64,000 nucleotides of DNA from Desulfobacula toluolica Tol2 (GTDB taxonomy: Bacteria > Desulfobacterota > Desulfobacteria > Desulfobacterales > Desulfobacteraceae): NCBI RefSeq assembly GCF_000307105.1, contig NC_018645.1, positions 1,562,578 through 1,626,577 on the forward strand. The letters run 5' to 3'. The first letter of the stretch is position 1, and every line of letters starts with the position of its first letter. The notes under the pieces were generated by a model. That model saw only the letters and a program-made list of their open reading frames with translations, was not told where the DNA came from and searched no databases. Below are positions 43,725 through 52,399 of this stretch, one piece after another. The position numbers and the translations under genes are program-made.

Positions 43725-44404
43725 AACTTCTTTGTCTGAGTACGGCAGAACAGGGATGCAGCTTGGCAATTGTTGATGGAAGCATACTTGTTTGTGAAGA
43801 GTTCTGGGATGCCAGGCTGACGCATTCCAGGCGACTTGTAAAAATGATCGAACATATGCTTGAAAGTCGCGCTTTTATGTCACTGAAAGATATGGACGGT
43901 TTTGTGGCTGCCAGAGGGCCCGGCAGTTTTACAGGTCTTAGAATCGGTATCAGTGTAGTCAAAGGATTGGCCTATGCCATGGGGAAACCTGCGGCAGGTG
44001 TTTCAAGTCTGGACGGGATTGCGTTCCGGTTTGATCACTGTTCCATTCCTGTTTGTGTGATGATGGATGCCAGGAGAAATGAAGTCTATTGCGCTGTTTA
44101 TCATTTTGACCATGGCAGGTTGATGTCAAAAACCAGGGAAAGTGTTGTCAGTCCTGAAGAGGCAATCGGTATGACAAGCGGGCCTGTAGTGTTTGCAGGG
44201 TCGGGATCAAAAGCGTACCGGGATATTATTGAACAAACAGCCGATAATCCTGAGTTTGCTGACAGATTTTTGGATTCCGTTAGTGCAACTGCGTTGCTTC
44301 GGTCCCTGGCTTCAAAAGAAGATTTTTTTAATTGCCCTGAAAATAGACTTGCTCCGGTTTATATCAGACAGTCTGATGCCCAATTGCAATTTGCTGAAAA
44401 ATAA
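43721..44404 (+). CDS. tsaB: tRNA threonylcarbamoyladenosine (t6A) synthesis protein TsaB
   Basis: A 227-residue ASKHA-fold protein and partner of TsaD/TsaE in forming t6A37 on ANN-decoding tRNAs. It has MKLLCLSTAEQGCSLAIV, then HSRRLVKMIEHML and the diagnostic AARGPGSFTGLRIGISVVKGLAYA. The start is a TTG overlapping the lon stop (TTGA), so it is translationally coupled. TsaD is not in this window. Confidence 0.93.
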   Translation: MKLLCLSTAEQGCSLAIVDGSILVCEEFWDARLTHSRRLVKMIEHMLESRAFMSLKDMDGFVAARGPGSFTGLRIGISVVKGLAYAMGKPAAGVSSLDGIAFRFDHCSIPVCVMMDARRNEVYCAVYHFDHGRLMSKTRESVVSPEEAIGMTSGPVVFAGSGSKAYRDIIEQTADNPEFADRFLDSVSATALLRSLASKEDFFNCPENRLAPVYIRQSDAQLQFAEK

Positions 44405-44474
44405 GGACATTGACATAAGGATAGATTGTTTGATAGTGTGAGTGACACAGATATAATTTGAAGAAAGTTAAATT

Positions 44475-45137
44475 ATGGACAATTCAAAATGGCCGGCGCG
44501 GGCGGTTTTACCGGTTGCTCAACCCGGCCTGAAATTTATATTTATAGCCATTCTCATTACGGGGATGCTTTTTTATTTTGAGCGGGGAGTATTTTTCTGG
44601 ATCTGTCTGGCAGCAACTTTATTTGTCTGCTGGTTTTTTAGAGATCCTGATCGTGTGCCCCCTCAAGAGGAAAACAGTCTTATATCTCCTGCTGACGGGA
44701 AGGTAATTTGTATTGAAAAGCAAGAAAAATGTGACTATTTATCCGATCCCTGCATTAAGATCAGTATCTTTATGAATGTGTTTAATGTTCATGTAAACCG
44801 GGTTCCTTTTGACGGAATGGTTCAAAAGGTTGTGTATCATCCGGGAAAGTTTATGAATGCCTCTTTTGACAAGGCATCCATTCACAATGAAAGAAATGCA
44901 TTGATTATCAAGACAGCGGATGATGCAAGTTTTGCAGTTGTTCAGATAGCCGGTCTCATTGCCCGGCGTATTGTGAATTGTGTTAAAGATGGTGAAATAC
45001 TGAAAAAAGGGGATAGGTATGGTATGATTCAGTTCGGCTCACGTCTTGATTTGTATTTGCCCCGGGATTTTAAAGTTGCTGTAAGTGTTGGTCAAAAAAC
45101 AAAGGCCGGGTCTACTATCATTGGATATATGAAATAA
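44475..45137 (+). CDS. psd: Phosphatidylserine decarboxylase (short Psd form)
   Basis: A 220-residue proenzyme making phosphatidylethanolamine from phosphatidylserine. Two N-terminal membrane spans (about 18-58) precede the catalytic part with FRDPDR, SPADG, IFMNVFNVHVNR and HNERNAL. The self-cleavage site is in QFGSRLD, where the Ser becomes the pyruvoyl group (GS at about 192). This is the compact version, without the longer E. coli-type region. It is followed by pssA, which provides its substrate. Confidence 0.92.
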   Translation: MDNSKWPARAVLPVAQPGLKFIFIAILITGMLFYFERGVFFWICLAATLFVCWFFRDPDRVPPQEENSLISPADGKVICIEKQEKCDYLSDPCIKISIFMNVFNVHVNRVPFDGMVQKVVYHPGKFMNASFDKASIHNERNALIIKTADDASFAVVQIAGLIARRIVNCVKDGEILKKGDRYGMIQFGSRLDLYLPRDFKVAVSVGQKTKAGSTIIGYMK

Positions 45138-45156
45138 AGGGGATAGACCTTAAAGG

Positions 45157-45882
45157 ATGCAAAAACAGAATTTTAAAAAAAGTATTTATATTCTCCCCAA
45201 TCTATTTACGTCCATGAATTTGTTTTGCGGATACTATTCAATTACGGCAACTATTCAGCTAAAATTTGTTGATGCTGCTGTTGCCATATTGATTGGTGCC
45301 GTGTTTGATTTGCTGGATGGTAAAATTGCCAGGGCAACCAATACCACCAGTAAATTCGGTGTTGAATATGATTCTCTGGCAGATCTGATTACTTTTGGGT
45401 TGGCTCCCGCACTTTTAATGTTTTTGTGGGTGCTTGAATCCATTGGCAGGCCGGGTTGGTCCGCAGCTCTCTTGTTTACGATATGTGGCGCATTAAGGCT
45501 TGCCAGGTTTAATACCAGTAAATCATCCGGTATTGATTTCGAGGGTTTGCCGATTCCTGCTGCTGCGGCAATGAATGTTTCCGCAGTTCTTTTTTTCTAT
45601 CGGTTGCAGATTAGTCCTGAATCCTTTAAACTGATTTTTATGATACTGATGTTCGTTCTTTCTTTTTGCATGGTAAGTTCGTTCAGGTACAAAAGTCTAA
45701 AAAAGGTATCTTTTTTTAAAAGCATGAAATTTAACAAACTTGTCATGCTTGTCCTTGTTTTTGTTGCCTTTGCCACCGAACCTTATATTTTTCTGTTTGT
45801 TGTTTTTTCAGTATATGTTGTGTCCGGGCCTATTTTATCACTGTTATATCATCACACATCCAAAATTGAAAAAGCGATTTAA
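45157..45882 (+). CDS. pssA: CDP-diacylglycerol-serine O-phosphatidyltransferase
   Basis: A 241-residue integral membrane enzyme of the CDP-alcohol phosphotransferase family. The signature D-x2-D-G-x2-A-R-x8-G-x3-D-x3-D is complete in DLLDGKIARATNTTSKFGVEYDSLAD. About six to eight membrane spans are visible. It makes phosphatidylserine for Psd encoded just upstream, so the two genes form a phosphatidylethanolamine pathway. Confidence 0.94.
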   Translation: MQKQNFKKSIYILPNLFTSMNLFCGYYSITATIQLKFVDAAVAILIGAVFDLLDGKIARATNTTSKFGVEYDSLADLITFGLAPALLMFLWVLESIGRPGWSAALLFTICGALRLARFNTSKSSGIDFEGLPIPAAAAMNVSAVLFFYRLQISPESFKLIFMILMFVLSFCMVSSFRYKSLKKVSFFKSMKFNKLVMLVLVFVAFATEPYIFLFVVFSVYVVSGPILSLLYHHTSKIEKAI

Positions 45883-45931
45883 AATTGATAAAGGGTTTAA
45901 AAATAATAATTATTATGGAGTAAATTGAACG

Positions 45932-46399
45932 TTGGAGCAGATACCTATCACAAAACAGGGCTATGCAGCCTTGAAAAAAGAACTTGAACGATTGAAAACA
46001 ATTGAGCGGCCTGAAAATATCAAAGCAATAGAGGTGGCCCGTGCCCATGGTGACTTGTCTGAAAACGCCGAATATCATGCTGCCAAGGAAAAACAGTCAT
46101 TTCTGGAAGGCAGGATCGGTGAAATCAGCTATAAGATTGGAAATGCTAAAATAATTGATCCGGAAACCGTACCAAAGGACGCTGTCAGGTTTGCCTGCAG
46201 GGTTCTTGTTGAAAATCTTGACTCGGAAGAAGAAATAGAATACATGATTGTCGGCCCTGATGAAGCCGATATAAAACTGGGAAAAATTTCCATGTCTTCC
46301 CCTTTGGGCAGTGCGCTTATCGGCAAAAAACCCGGAGAGGAAGCAATCGTTCAGGCTCCCGGCGGCAAAAGAATATATGAGGTCATAGAGATTCTCTAA
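45932..46399 (+). CDS. greA: Transcription elongation factor GreA
   Basis: A 155-residue factor that rescues backtracked RNA polymerase by stimulating transcript cleavage. The N-terminal coiled-coil finger includes the acidic tip (HGDLSENAEYHAAKEKQSF, about 37-55), and a C-terminal FKBP-like domain has GPDEAD...ISMSSPLGSALIGKKPGEEA. The start is TTG at 45932. It follows pssA by 49 bases and precedes rpoZ. Confidence 0.95.
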   Translation: MEQIPITKQGYAALKKELERLKTIERPENIKAIEVARAHGDLSENAEYHAAKEKQSFLEGRIGEISYKIGNAKIIDPETVPKDAVRFACRVLVENLDSEEEIEYMIVGPDEADIKLGKISMSSPLGSALIGKKPGEEAIVQAPGGKRIYEVIEIL

Positions 46400-46419
46400 A
46401 CATATTGGAGGTATGCGTT

Positions 46420-46623
46420 TTGGCAAGAGTTACCATTGAAGATTGTTTGAAAAATGTAGACAATAGATTTACCCTTGTTCACTTGGCTGCTAAAAGAATC
46501 AGACAGGTCAGAGAAGGAGCGGACCTGCTGGTGAAATCATCCAAGAATGAGGATGTTGTGACAGTGTTAAGAGAGATTGCGGCAAACAGGATTGTGGCAA
46601 AAAAGAAACCCGAAGCCGAATAA
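46420..46623 (+). CDS. rpoZ: RNA polymerase omega subunit
   Basis: A 67-residue omega subunit. It has MARVTIEDCLKNVDNRFTLVHLAAKRIRQ and VTVLREIAANRI. The start is TTG at 46420, ten bases after GGAGG; the in-frame TTG at 46405 lies on that same site and is unlikely. It stabilises the beta-prime subunit. Adjacent greA is also a transcription factor, so both act on the same enzyme. Confidence 0.94.
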   Translation: MARVTIEDCLKNVDNRFTLVHLAAKRIRQVREGADLLVKSSKNEDVVTVLREIAANRIVAKKKPEAE

Positions 46624-46638
46624 ATTATAGGGTTAGGA

Positions 46639-47394
46639 TTGAAAACCGGGCTTCAAAAAAGAATCAATCGTGCCGTAGGAAAAGCAATTCATGATTGGGA
46701 TATGATCCTTGAAAACGATCGGATACTGGTCGGTTTATCCGGTGGTAAGGATAGTCAGGCACTTTTAGAAATTTTAGTTGCCCTGCAAAAAAAGGCACCA
46801 ATAAGATTTGAACTGCTGCCCGTACACATTGATGCCGGTTTTGAAGGGTCATTTGCAAAAGATCTGGAATATTATGTAGAGAATGCATATGGTGATATTA
46901 AAATTGAATACAAAGATTATGGTGTGCTGGCCCATTCAGACGAAAACAGGTCAAATCCGTGTTTTTTGTGTTCCTGGTTGAGAAGAAAAAGGCTTTTTGA
47001 GATTGCACAAGAACAGGGCTGTAAAAAAATTGCTTTGGGTCATAATAAAGATGATATTATTGAGACATTATTTATTAATATATGTTATGCCGGTAAAATT
47101 GGTACTATGAAACCCAGGCAAGCTTTTTTTAATGGTGCTATTGATATCATTCGGCCTTTGTCCTATGTTGATAAAGAAGATATTATACGGTTTGGTCAAT
47201 TGTTTGATTTGCCGGAGTTTAAAAATAATTGCCCCAGTGCAAACCAGACAAAACGCAGTGAAATAAAAAATTTACTTGAAACATTGTATAAACATAATAA
47301 ACACATAAAAGGCAATATATTCAGGGCAATGAGCAATGTTGCCCTTGATTATCTTTTAGAAAATAAAAATGATAGACATTCAAAATCAACCTGA
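46639..47394 (+). CDS. ttcA: TtcA-family tRNA thiolation enzyme
   Basis: A 251-residue PP-loop ATPase. It has VGLSGGKDSQALLE (about 32-45) with the SGGKDS nucleotide loop, cysteines in NPCFLCSWLRRKRLF (about 112-126) and a later NNCPSA (about 196), the ligand pattern for the [4Fe-4S] cluster of TtcA/TtuA proteins. It probably puts sulfur on C32 or a related base of tRNA; the exact target is inferred. TTG start at 46639. The 3' end overlaps folE2 by 26 bases. Confidence 0.88.
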   Translation: MKTGLQKRINRAVGKAIHDWDMILENDRILVGLSGGKDSQALLEILVALQKKAPIRFELLPVHIDAGFEGSFAKDLEYYVENAYGDIKIEYKDYGVLAHSDENRSNPCFLCSWLRRKRLFEIAQEQGCKKIALGHNKDDIIETLFINICYAGKIGTMKPRQAFFNGAIDIIRPLSYVDKEDIIRFGQLFDLPEFKNNCPSANQTKRSEIKNLLETLYKHNKHIKGNIFRAMSNVALDYLLENKNDRHSKST

Positions 47395-48148
47395 TTACAG
47401 GAATATTCCAATTGACAAGGTTGGGATAAAGGGATTGAAATACCCGGTTAAAGTTCTGGATAAAACAACAGGACTTCAGTCTACCGTCGCCCAGATCAGT
47501 ATGTATGTGGATCTGCCCCATCAGTGCAAAGGAACCCATATGAGCAGGTTTGTGGAAATTTTGCATTTGTTCAGGACAAAGGTATCTTTGGAATCCATCA
47601 CAAATATCCTTGAAGATATGAAGAAGATTCTTGGTGCCAAATCATCCCATATTGAGATCACATTTCCCTATTTTATTGAAAAAAAATCCCCGGAAACAGG
47701 TTCAAAAGGCTTGATGGATTATACCTGTTCCATCATCGGGTCTTCAAACGGAAAAACAGATACAGATATTGTCTTAACCGTTGCTGTTCCTGTAACATCT
47801 GTCTGCCCTTGTTCAAAAGAAATAAGTGAATACGGGGCACATAACCAGCGAGGAGAAGTGCTGGTCAGTACGCGGTTTAAACGATTGATCTGGATTGAAC
47901 ATATTGTGGAGCTTGTTGAGACATGCGCATCCTGTGATATTTTTTCAGTTCTCAAAAGAGAAGATGAAAAATTTGTCACGGAAAAAGCCTATGATAATCC
48001 CAAATTTGTGGAAGATATCGCAAGAGACGTGGCCAAAGCCCTGATGGAGGATAACAACATTACCTGGTTTTCCGTAAGTGCGGAAAATTTTGAATCTATC
48101 CATAACCATAGTGCTTACGCTTATATTGAAAAGGGTATTGTTTCTTAA
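47369..48148 (+). CDS. folE2: GTP cyclohydrolase IB (FolE2)
   Basis: A 259-residue metal-dependent cyclohydrolase making 7,8-dihydroneopterin triphosphate for folate or queuosine. It has LPHQCKGTHMSRFVEIL with metal and substrate ligands, and CPCSKEISEYGAHNQRGEV with the active-site Cys (about 150). Length is normal for FolE2, which is unrelated in sequence to FolE. It overlaps ttcA by 26 bases. Convergent with dacB. Confidence 0.94.
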   Translation: MIDIQNQPDYRNIPIDKVGIKGLKYPVKVLDKTTGLQSTVAQISMYVDLPHQCKGTHMSRFVEILHLFRTKVSLESITNILEDMKKILGAKSSHIEITFPYFIEKKSPETGSKGLMDYTCSIIGSSNGKTDTDIVLTVAVPVTSVCPCSKEISEYGAHNQRGEVLVSTRFKRLIWIEHIVELVETCASCDIFSVLKREDEKFVTEKAYDNPKFVEDIARDVAKALMEDNNITWFSVSAENFESIHNHSAYAYIEKGIVS

Positions 48149-48172
48149 ATAAGGACTCTTGAATTTGGATTT

Positions 48173-49624
48173 TTAAATCAGCTTTTTTTTTGTTTTTTTC
48201 TGATTTGTTATTTGAGAAACTTTAGTTTGAAGCTTTTTTAGAATGGATTTATAGTCTCTATTTTTCTGGTTCACCATAATTACATATGGGTAAAACTTAT
48301 TATCATCTCCCAGAATATATCCTGCACAGGTTCTGACATCTGAGAGTGTACCGGTTTTAAAAAAATCATTGTTTTTGCAGTTTAATAATGAATAAAACGG
48401 CATAAATTCAATCAGAATTTTCAGCATCTGGTCTGGAGAAATTCGGTTTTTTCTTGACAGGCCTGATCCTTCTGAAAGCCTAAGATGACTGAGTTTTAAA
48501 TGGTTTATAGAATAATCCAGAATCGTGTTAACTCCTTTTTCAAGTGTGGCAGGTGTTCCATATGTCTTTGCCCCAATGGTTAAAACTAATTGATTTGCAA
48601 TAAAGTTACTGGAGTACTTCAACAGCTTTTTTACAATCTCTTTTAGTTCAAAAGGGGACACAAAAAGGTGTTCGTCTTTTTCTTTGATATCAAGTTTTCT
48701 GGTATCCCACGTTCCCTGTAAAACATCTCCAGTGATTTTGATATGATTTTTTTCAAGAAAGTATTTGATCAACTGACCCGGATACAAGAAGCTTTGCTGT
48801 TTTGAAAGAATGATTCTGCCCTGTCGGAGGCCTGATCTGTTAATGTCGTCATAAAAGACTGAAAGCAAAGGCGTTTGTGCTTCCGCACTGACAAATTTGT
48901 TTTGTTTTGAACTCCATTTGAACATAATTGTGTTGAAATTGGCACATAAGGCACCGACAGGGGCATCATAGGGATTTAAAGAATTGCTTTTGCCGGGAAC
49001 CGTTATCTGTTCTGAAAAATATGTTGGATCAAGAATGATATGGTGAATTTGTTTGATTTTTGTTGTTAAGATAATGTCCAAGCACAGCGTTTCAATGATT
49101 TCTGAAATCAATAAAGGGTCACCAAAGCCTTTTATATAAAGATTTTTTGAGTTTTTATCAAAAAAATAAGCAGTTGAAAAACGATAGTCTTGTCCAAGGA
49201 TATTAATGGCGGCAAGGCTTGTCAGAATTTTTAAAATAGAGGCGGGGATAAATTGCCGGTCCTTGTTTCGACTATACAGTATATTTCCTTGGTCATCGGC
49301 CAATACAATGCCGATAGGATAATTTGCGGAAATAATGCTTGCGGACAAATTTTTTGCACCAATACATGGCGGAACAAATAGACCGCCGCTACAGATGATC
49401 AAACTAACTATAACTGCTGTGAGCAGAACTGATATTTTGCCTGGGTTTGCCGGGAATAAAAGGTGAAAGTCAATACTTGGTTTGTCGGGACTTTCATGTA
49501 AGTCCCCATGGCAGATTTGTCTGCCACAATAAAAATTGAAATTTTTATTGTGGCAGTATGTTGCGCAGAGTTTCATATTAAAATAATGGGTATTTGTTTT
49601 AAAAAATTCATCTGTTTTCAGCAT
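48173..49624 (-). CDS. dacB: D-Ala-D-Ala carboxypeptidase/endopeptidase (PBP4, DacB type)
   Basis: A peptidase of the S13 (PBP4) family that trims peptidoglycan crosslinks in the periplasm. Catalytic motifs are FIPASILKI (SxxK), YSSNFIAN (SxN) and FFKTGTLSD (KTG). Its N-terminus is strange. About 65 residues precede the hydrophobic export segment (KISVLLTAVIVSLIICSGG), and this leader is encoded by a 36-base palindrome and dispersed-repeat copy E. No ATG, GTG or TTG lies closer to the export segment, so initiation is assumed at ATG 49624 (also possible: 49576). It overlaps the M18 peptidase gene by 17 bases. Confidence 0.85.
   Translation of the reverse strand: MLKTDEFFKTNTHYFNMKLCATYCHNKNFNFYCGRQICHGDLHESPDKPSIDFHLLFPANPGKISVLLTAVIVSLIICSGGLFVPPCIGAKNLSASIISANYPIGIVLADDQGNILYSRNKDRQFIPASILKILTSLAAINILGQDYRFSTAYFFDKNSKNLYIKGFGDPLLISEIIETLCLDIILTTKIKQIHHIILDPTYFSEQITVPGKSNSLNPYDAPVGALCANFNTIMFKWSSKQNKFVSAEAQTPLLSVFYDDINRSGLRQGRIILSKQQSFLYPGQLIKYFLEKNHIKITGDVLQGTWDTRKLDIKEKDEHLFVSPFELKEIVKKLLKYSSNFIANQLVLTIGAKTYGTPATLEKGVNTILDYSINHLKLSHLRLSEGSGLSRKNRISPDQMLKILIEFMPFYSLLNCKNNDFFKTGTLSDVRTCAGYILGDDNKFYPYVIMVNQKNRDYKSILKKLQTKVSQITNQKKTKKKLI
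49411..49503 (-). repeat. Dispersed two-hairpin repeat, copy E, inside the dacB N-terminus
   Basis: Minus-strand 93-base copy with left end ACTTACATGAAAGTC, core GACTTTCACCTTTTATT..GGCAAACCCAGG in pieces, and right end GCAGTTA. All segments align with copies A-D in order. It is translated as part of DacB, including the beginning of its export signal. Confidence 0.7.
49510..49556. repeat. 36-base palindrome overlapped by a second hairpin
   Basis: Two perfect 17-base arms (CTGCCACAATAAAAATT and its complement) are separated by only GA (49521-49556). GGCAGA-TTTG-TCTGCC (49510-49525) shares its CTGCC arm, so the two hairpins are mutually exclusive. In the dacB reading direction this sits within codons for the long leader. 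Confidence 0.75.
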
Positions 49625-51035
49625 AAAAGGCTTTATAACCAAGGTATGTCATGTATACATCCGCCTTGCTTGCAACTTCAAACGGTGAGTGCATGGAAAG
49701 AATCGCAGGGCCGCAGTCCAGCACATTCATTCCGTATTTGGCAAGGAATTTTGCCACTGTACCGCCGCCGCCCTGGTCTATTTTTCCCAGTTCTCCTGTT
49801 TGCCAGACAATGTTGTTTTTATTAAATATTTGTCTGATTTTGCCCACAAACTCTGCACCTGCATCACTTGATCCGGATTTTCCTGCCACACCTGTAAATT
49901 TTGTCATACAGATACCAAATCCAAGTTTTGCAGCATTTAATTTTTCGTGAACCTCTTTAAAATCAGGATCCATGGCAGCATTTACATCGGCGGAAAGACA
50001 AGATGAGTTGATCAGGGCTTTTCTAAGAGAGCGGTTGTCCGTATTCTGGTTACTGATAAAAAGCAGATCAGACATAAAATCTTCAAGAAAGCTGGATTTT
50101 GCTCCGCTGTTTCCCTCACTGCCGATCTCTTCTTTGTCAAAGAACATGGCAATGGCGGTTTTATCAGAAGATTGCTGATCCAGTAATGCTTCAAGGCTTG
50201 TATAGGAACATATCCTGTCATCCTGGCCATAGGAGCCGATCATTGATTTGTCAAATCCGACATCCCTTGCTTTTCCTGCAGGTACGGCTTCAATTTCCGC
50301 ACTGACAAAATCTTCTTCTGTAATTTTATATGTTTCATGTAAAAGATTTAATACCCCCAGTTTGAACCGGTTCTTTTCTTCATCACTTCCCAATGGTATG
50401 CTTCCGGCAATCAGATTTAATTTTTCCCCCTCAAATGCGTCTGATAATTTTTTGTTTGCCTGGATTTTTCCGGCCAGGTGCGGCAGAAGATCGGTCACGG
50501 TGAAAACCGGGTCATCCGGGTCTTCACCAATTGTGATATCGATTGTTTCACCATCAGCTTTGATGATTGTTCCATGGAGTGCCAATGGTATGGCAAGCCA
50601 GTGATACTTTCTAATCCCACCGTAATAATGTGTTTTCATTAATCCCATGCTCAAATCTTCATAAATGGGGTTCTGCTTTAAATCAAGCCTGGGTGAATCA
50701 ATGTGGGAGGCAATGATGTTGGCACCAAAAACAAGTGGTTCTTTTCCCAAAACAGCCAGGGCCACACACCTCCCCTGAAAAACTTTATAAACTTTTTTTG
50801 CAGAGCTTGTTTTGTTTTCAAGCAAAGTATCAATATCAACAAATCCTCTGGCCTTTGCAGCCGTAATGATTTGCCGGGCAGCCTCTCTTTCGGTTTTGGA
50901 TTTATTAAGAAATTGTTTATAGGTTTCATTAAATTTAAACAGGTCTGATTTTTGTTTTTTATTCAACTGATCAAAAACCAGGGGGGATTTTTTTAAAATA
51001 GTGTCTTTTATTTTTTTTAACTGGGCTTTATTCAT
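49608..51035 (-). CDS. M18-family aminopeptidase
   Basis: A 475-residue metallo-aminopeptidase (aspartyl aminopeptidase-type family). Dinuclear zinc ligands are in IIASHIDSPRLDLK, DKEEIGSEGNSG and SADVNAAMDPDF, with the last in AILSMHSPFEVAS. YYGGIRKYHW is a typical substrate-pocket segment. Cytosolic, probably forming dodecamers and trimming peptides. It ends inside the start of dacB. Subfamily (ApeA or ApeB) was not resolved. Confidence 0.9.
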   Translation of the reverse strand: MNKAQLKKIKDTILKKSPLVFDQLNKKQKSDLFKFNETYKQFLNKSKTEREAARQIITAAKARGFVDIDTLLENKTSSAKKVYKVFQGRCVALAVLGKEPLVFGANIIASHIDSPRLDLKQNPIYEDLSMGLMKTHYYGGIRKYHWLAIPLALHGTIIKADGETIDITIGEDPDDPVFTVTDLLPHLAGKIQANKKLSDAFEGEKLNLIAGSIPLGSDEEKNRFKLGVLNLLHETYKITEEDFVSAEIEAVPAGKARDVGFDKSMIGSYGQDDRICSYTSLEALLDQQSSDKTAIAMFFDKEEIGSEGNSGAKSSFLEDFMSDLLFISNQNTDNRSLRKALINSSCLSADVNAAMDPDFKEVHEKLNAAKLGFGICMTKFTGVAGKSGSSDAGAEFVGKIRQIFNKNNIVWQTGELGKIDQGGGGTVAKFLAKYGMNVLDCGPAILSMHSPFEVASKADVYMTYLGYKAFYAENR

Positions 51036-51055
51036 TTGATCTGTCCTTTTTGCTT

Positions 51056-51080
51056 GGGGACAGATTTGAAATCTGTCCCC
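51056..51080. repeat. 25-base GGGGACAGATTT-type palindrome
   Basis: GGGGACAGATTT and AAATCTGTCCCC face each other around a single G, immediately upstream of the M18 peptidase gene. A degraded half-copy (GATTTGAAATTTGTCTC) follows at about 51087. Such palindromes are known from REP-like elements in other genomes. Confidence 0.7.
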
Positions 51081-51135
51081 GCTGTCGATTTGAAATTTGT
51101 CTCTGGAAATCTAATTATATTGATATGACCTTTCA

Positions 51136-51690
51136 TTATTTTAACAATTGAAAAAAGTCATAAAATATCTGTTTGATTTTATGCTTTATATTAAGGGTTT
51201 TCCATTTATCCGGAAAAGCAATGGGACAAAACTCAATTTGAACTTCATAAAAATGCTTATTCTGATCCTCATGGTAAGTATTTTTCAGGATAATTAAAGG
51301 GGGTATGATGATCCCCTCATAGCTGATCACTGTGTCATAGTCTTTTGTTTTTACGGATTTGAGCCCCTTATTGGCAAGAATTGTTTTTAAAGAATTCTCT
51401 CTGATCCGCTTTTCAATAGATGTTTTTGATTCTCCCGGAGTGGCGGATATCACCCCTGAAGTGGAAATTCGATAAAATTTTTCCGCCCTGAAATCATTTT
51501 CAGCCGGGACCATCAATAAATTATCATTTTTTATTCTGTTTTTTGATGATTTAACATCATATCTTACATAGTATTTTCCAATCCCTTCATCCGCATTTAT
51601 TGTGCTGATAGGTGCGATGAAAAAGAATTGAACCATAACCATTGTGTATGTCAACAGGTATTTATAATATTCAGGCATGATTTTTATCAT
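51136..51690 (-). CDS. Unrecognised exported protein
   Basis: A 184-residue protein with no family I can name. A probable signal segment (YLLTYTMVMVQFFFIAPISTINA) is followed by a soluble mixed alpha/beta region. Phrases include YYVRYDVKSSK, GVISATPGESKTSIEKRI and SYEGIIIPPLIILKNTYHEDQNKHFYEVQIEF, the last looking like paired beta-strands of a periplasmic domain. It is monocistronic on the minus strand and divergent from the LPP20 lipoprotein gene. The 223 bases between them hold no gene. Confidence 0.65.
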   Translation of the reverse strand: MIKIMPEYYKYLLTYTMVMVQFFFIAPISTINADEGIGKYYVRYDVKSSKNRIKNDNLLMVPAENDFRAEKFYRISTSGVISATPGESKTSIEKRIRENSLKTILANKGLKSVKTKDYDTVISYEGIIIPPLIILKNTYHEDQNKHFYEVQIEFCPIAFPDKWKTLNIKHKIKQIFYDFFQLLK

Positions 51691-51913
51691 GTGGCCTTTA
51701 TTCTATGGTATTTGAGCCTTGTTTTTATATGTTGCCTCTTAGTTTTGTTTTTTTATAATGACAATTTATCTGTTGAAGTGATCCGTACAGATTAAAGTTA
51801 ACAGCAACTCCTGACGATTGCTATCAGTACCATAAAGAAATATTGTGAATCAATGTTATAAATGGGTTTGCTTCCGGTTTGTTGGTTGGAGTTTTTTTAA
51901 ATAGGGAAAAAAA

Positions 51914-52399
51914 ATGAAAAAAACAAGCATTATAGTATGGGGACTTTTTTTTTCCGTCTTGTTTTTTTCAGGATGCAGCAGGTTTAACCCATCTTCCATT
52001 GCCGTAGGCCCGGGTAACATATGTGTTCTGGCAGGTAGCGGGGGGGATGATCAAAATATTGTTGCATTCCAGGTCATCGGCAAAGGGCTTGAGCCTGAAA
52101 ACGCGCTTTCAAAAGCAGAGGCTGTTTTAATGGCTCAAAGAGCTGCTGTTGCAGATGGATACCGGCAGCTTGCGGAAAAAGTCCATGGTGTTTATATTGA
52201 CGCCTTTATGCAATCAGGACGGGGTATTATAACTCATGATGCTGTCCGGGTTCAGACCCAATCATGGCTCAGGGGTACGGAAATTATGGAAATTTATCAG
52301 GGTGATCATGGAATCACCAATGCAAGATTACGCTTGAAAATAGCATTAAATCATGCAGTTATTGGAGGTTGGCATGGGATATCGTTTGATTCACCATAA
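51914..52399 (+). CDS. LPP20/FlgP-like lipoprotein
   Basis: A 161-residue lipoprotein with a clean lipobox (SVLFFSGC, Cys about 21). The rest belongs to the LPP20 family. It has ALSKAEAVLMAQRAAVADGYRQLAEKVHGVYIDAF and VRVQTQSWLRGTEIMEIYQGD, the region shared with FlgP, an outer-membrane protein of the flagellar basal disk in some species. The next gene starts inside its end, so the two are coupled; a flagellar or envelope role is inference. A GGGA site precedes the ATG. Confidence 0.82.
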   Translation: MKKTSIIVWGLFFSVLFFSGCSRFNPSSIAVGPGNICVLAGSGGDDQNIVAFQVIGKGLEPENALSKAEAVLMAQRAAVADGYRQLAEKVHGVYIDAFMQSGRGIITHDAVRVQTQSWLRGTEIMEIYQGDHGITNARLRLKIALNHAVIGGWHGISFDSP

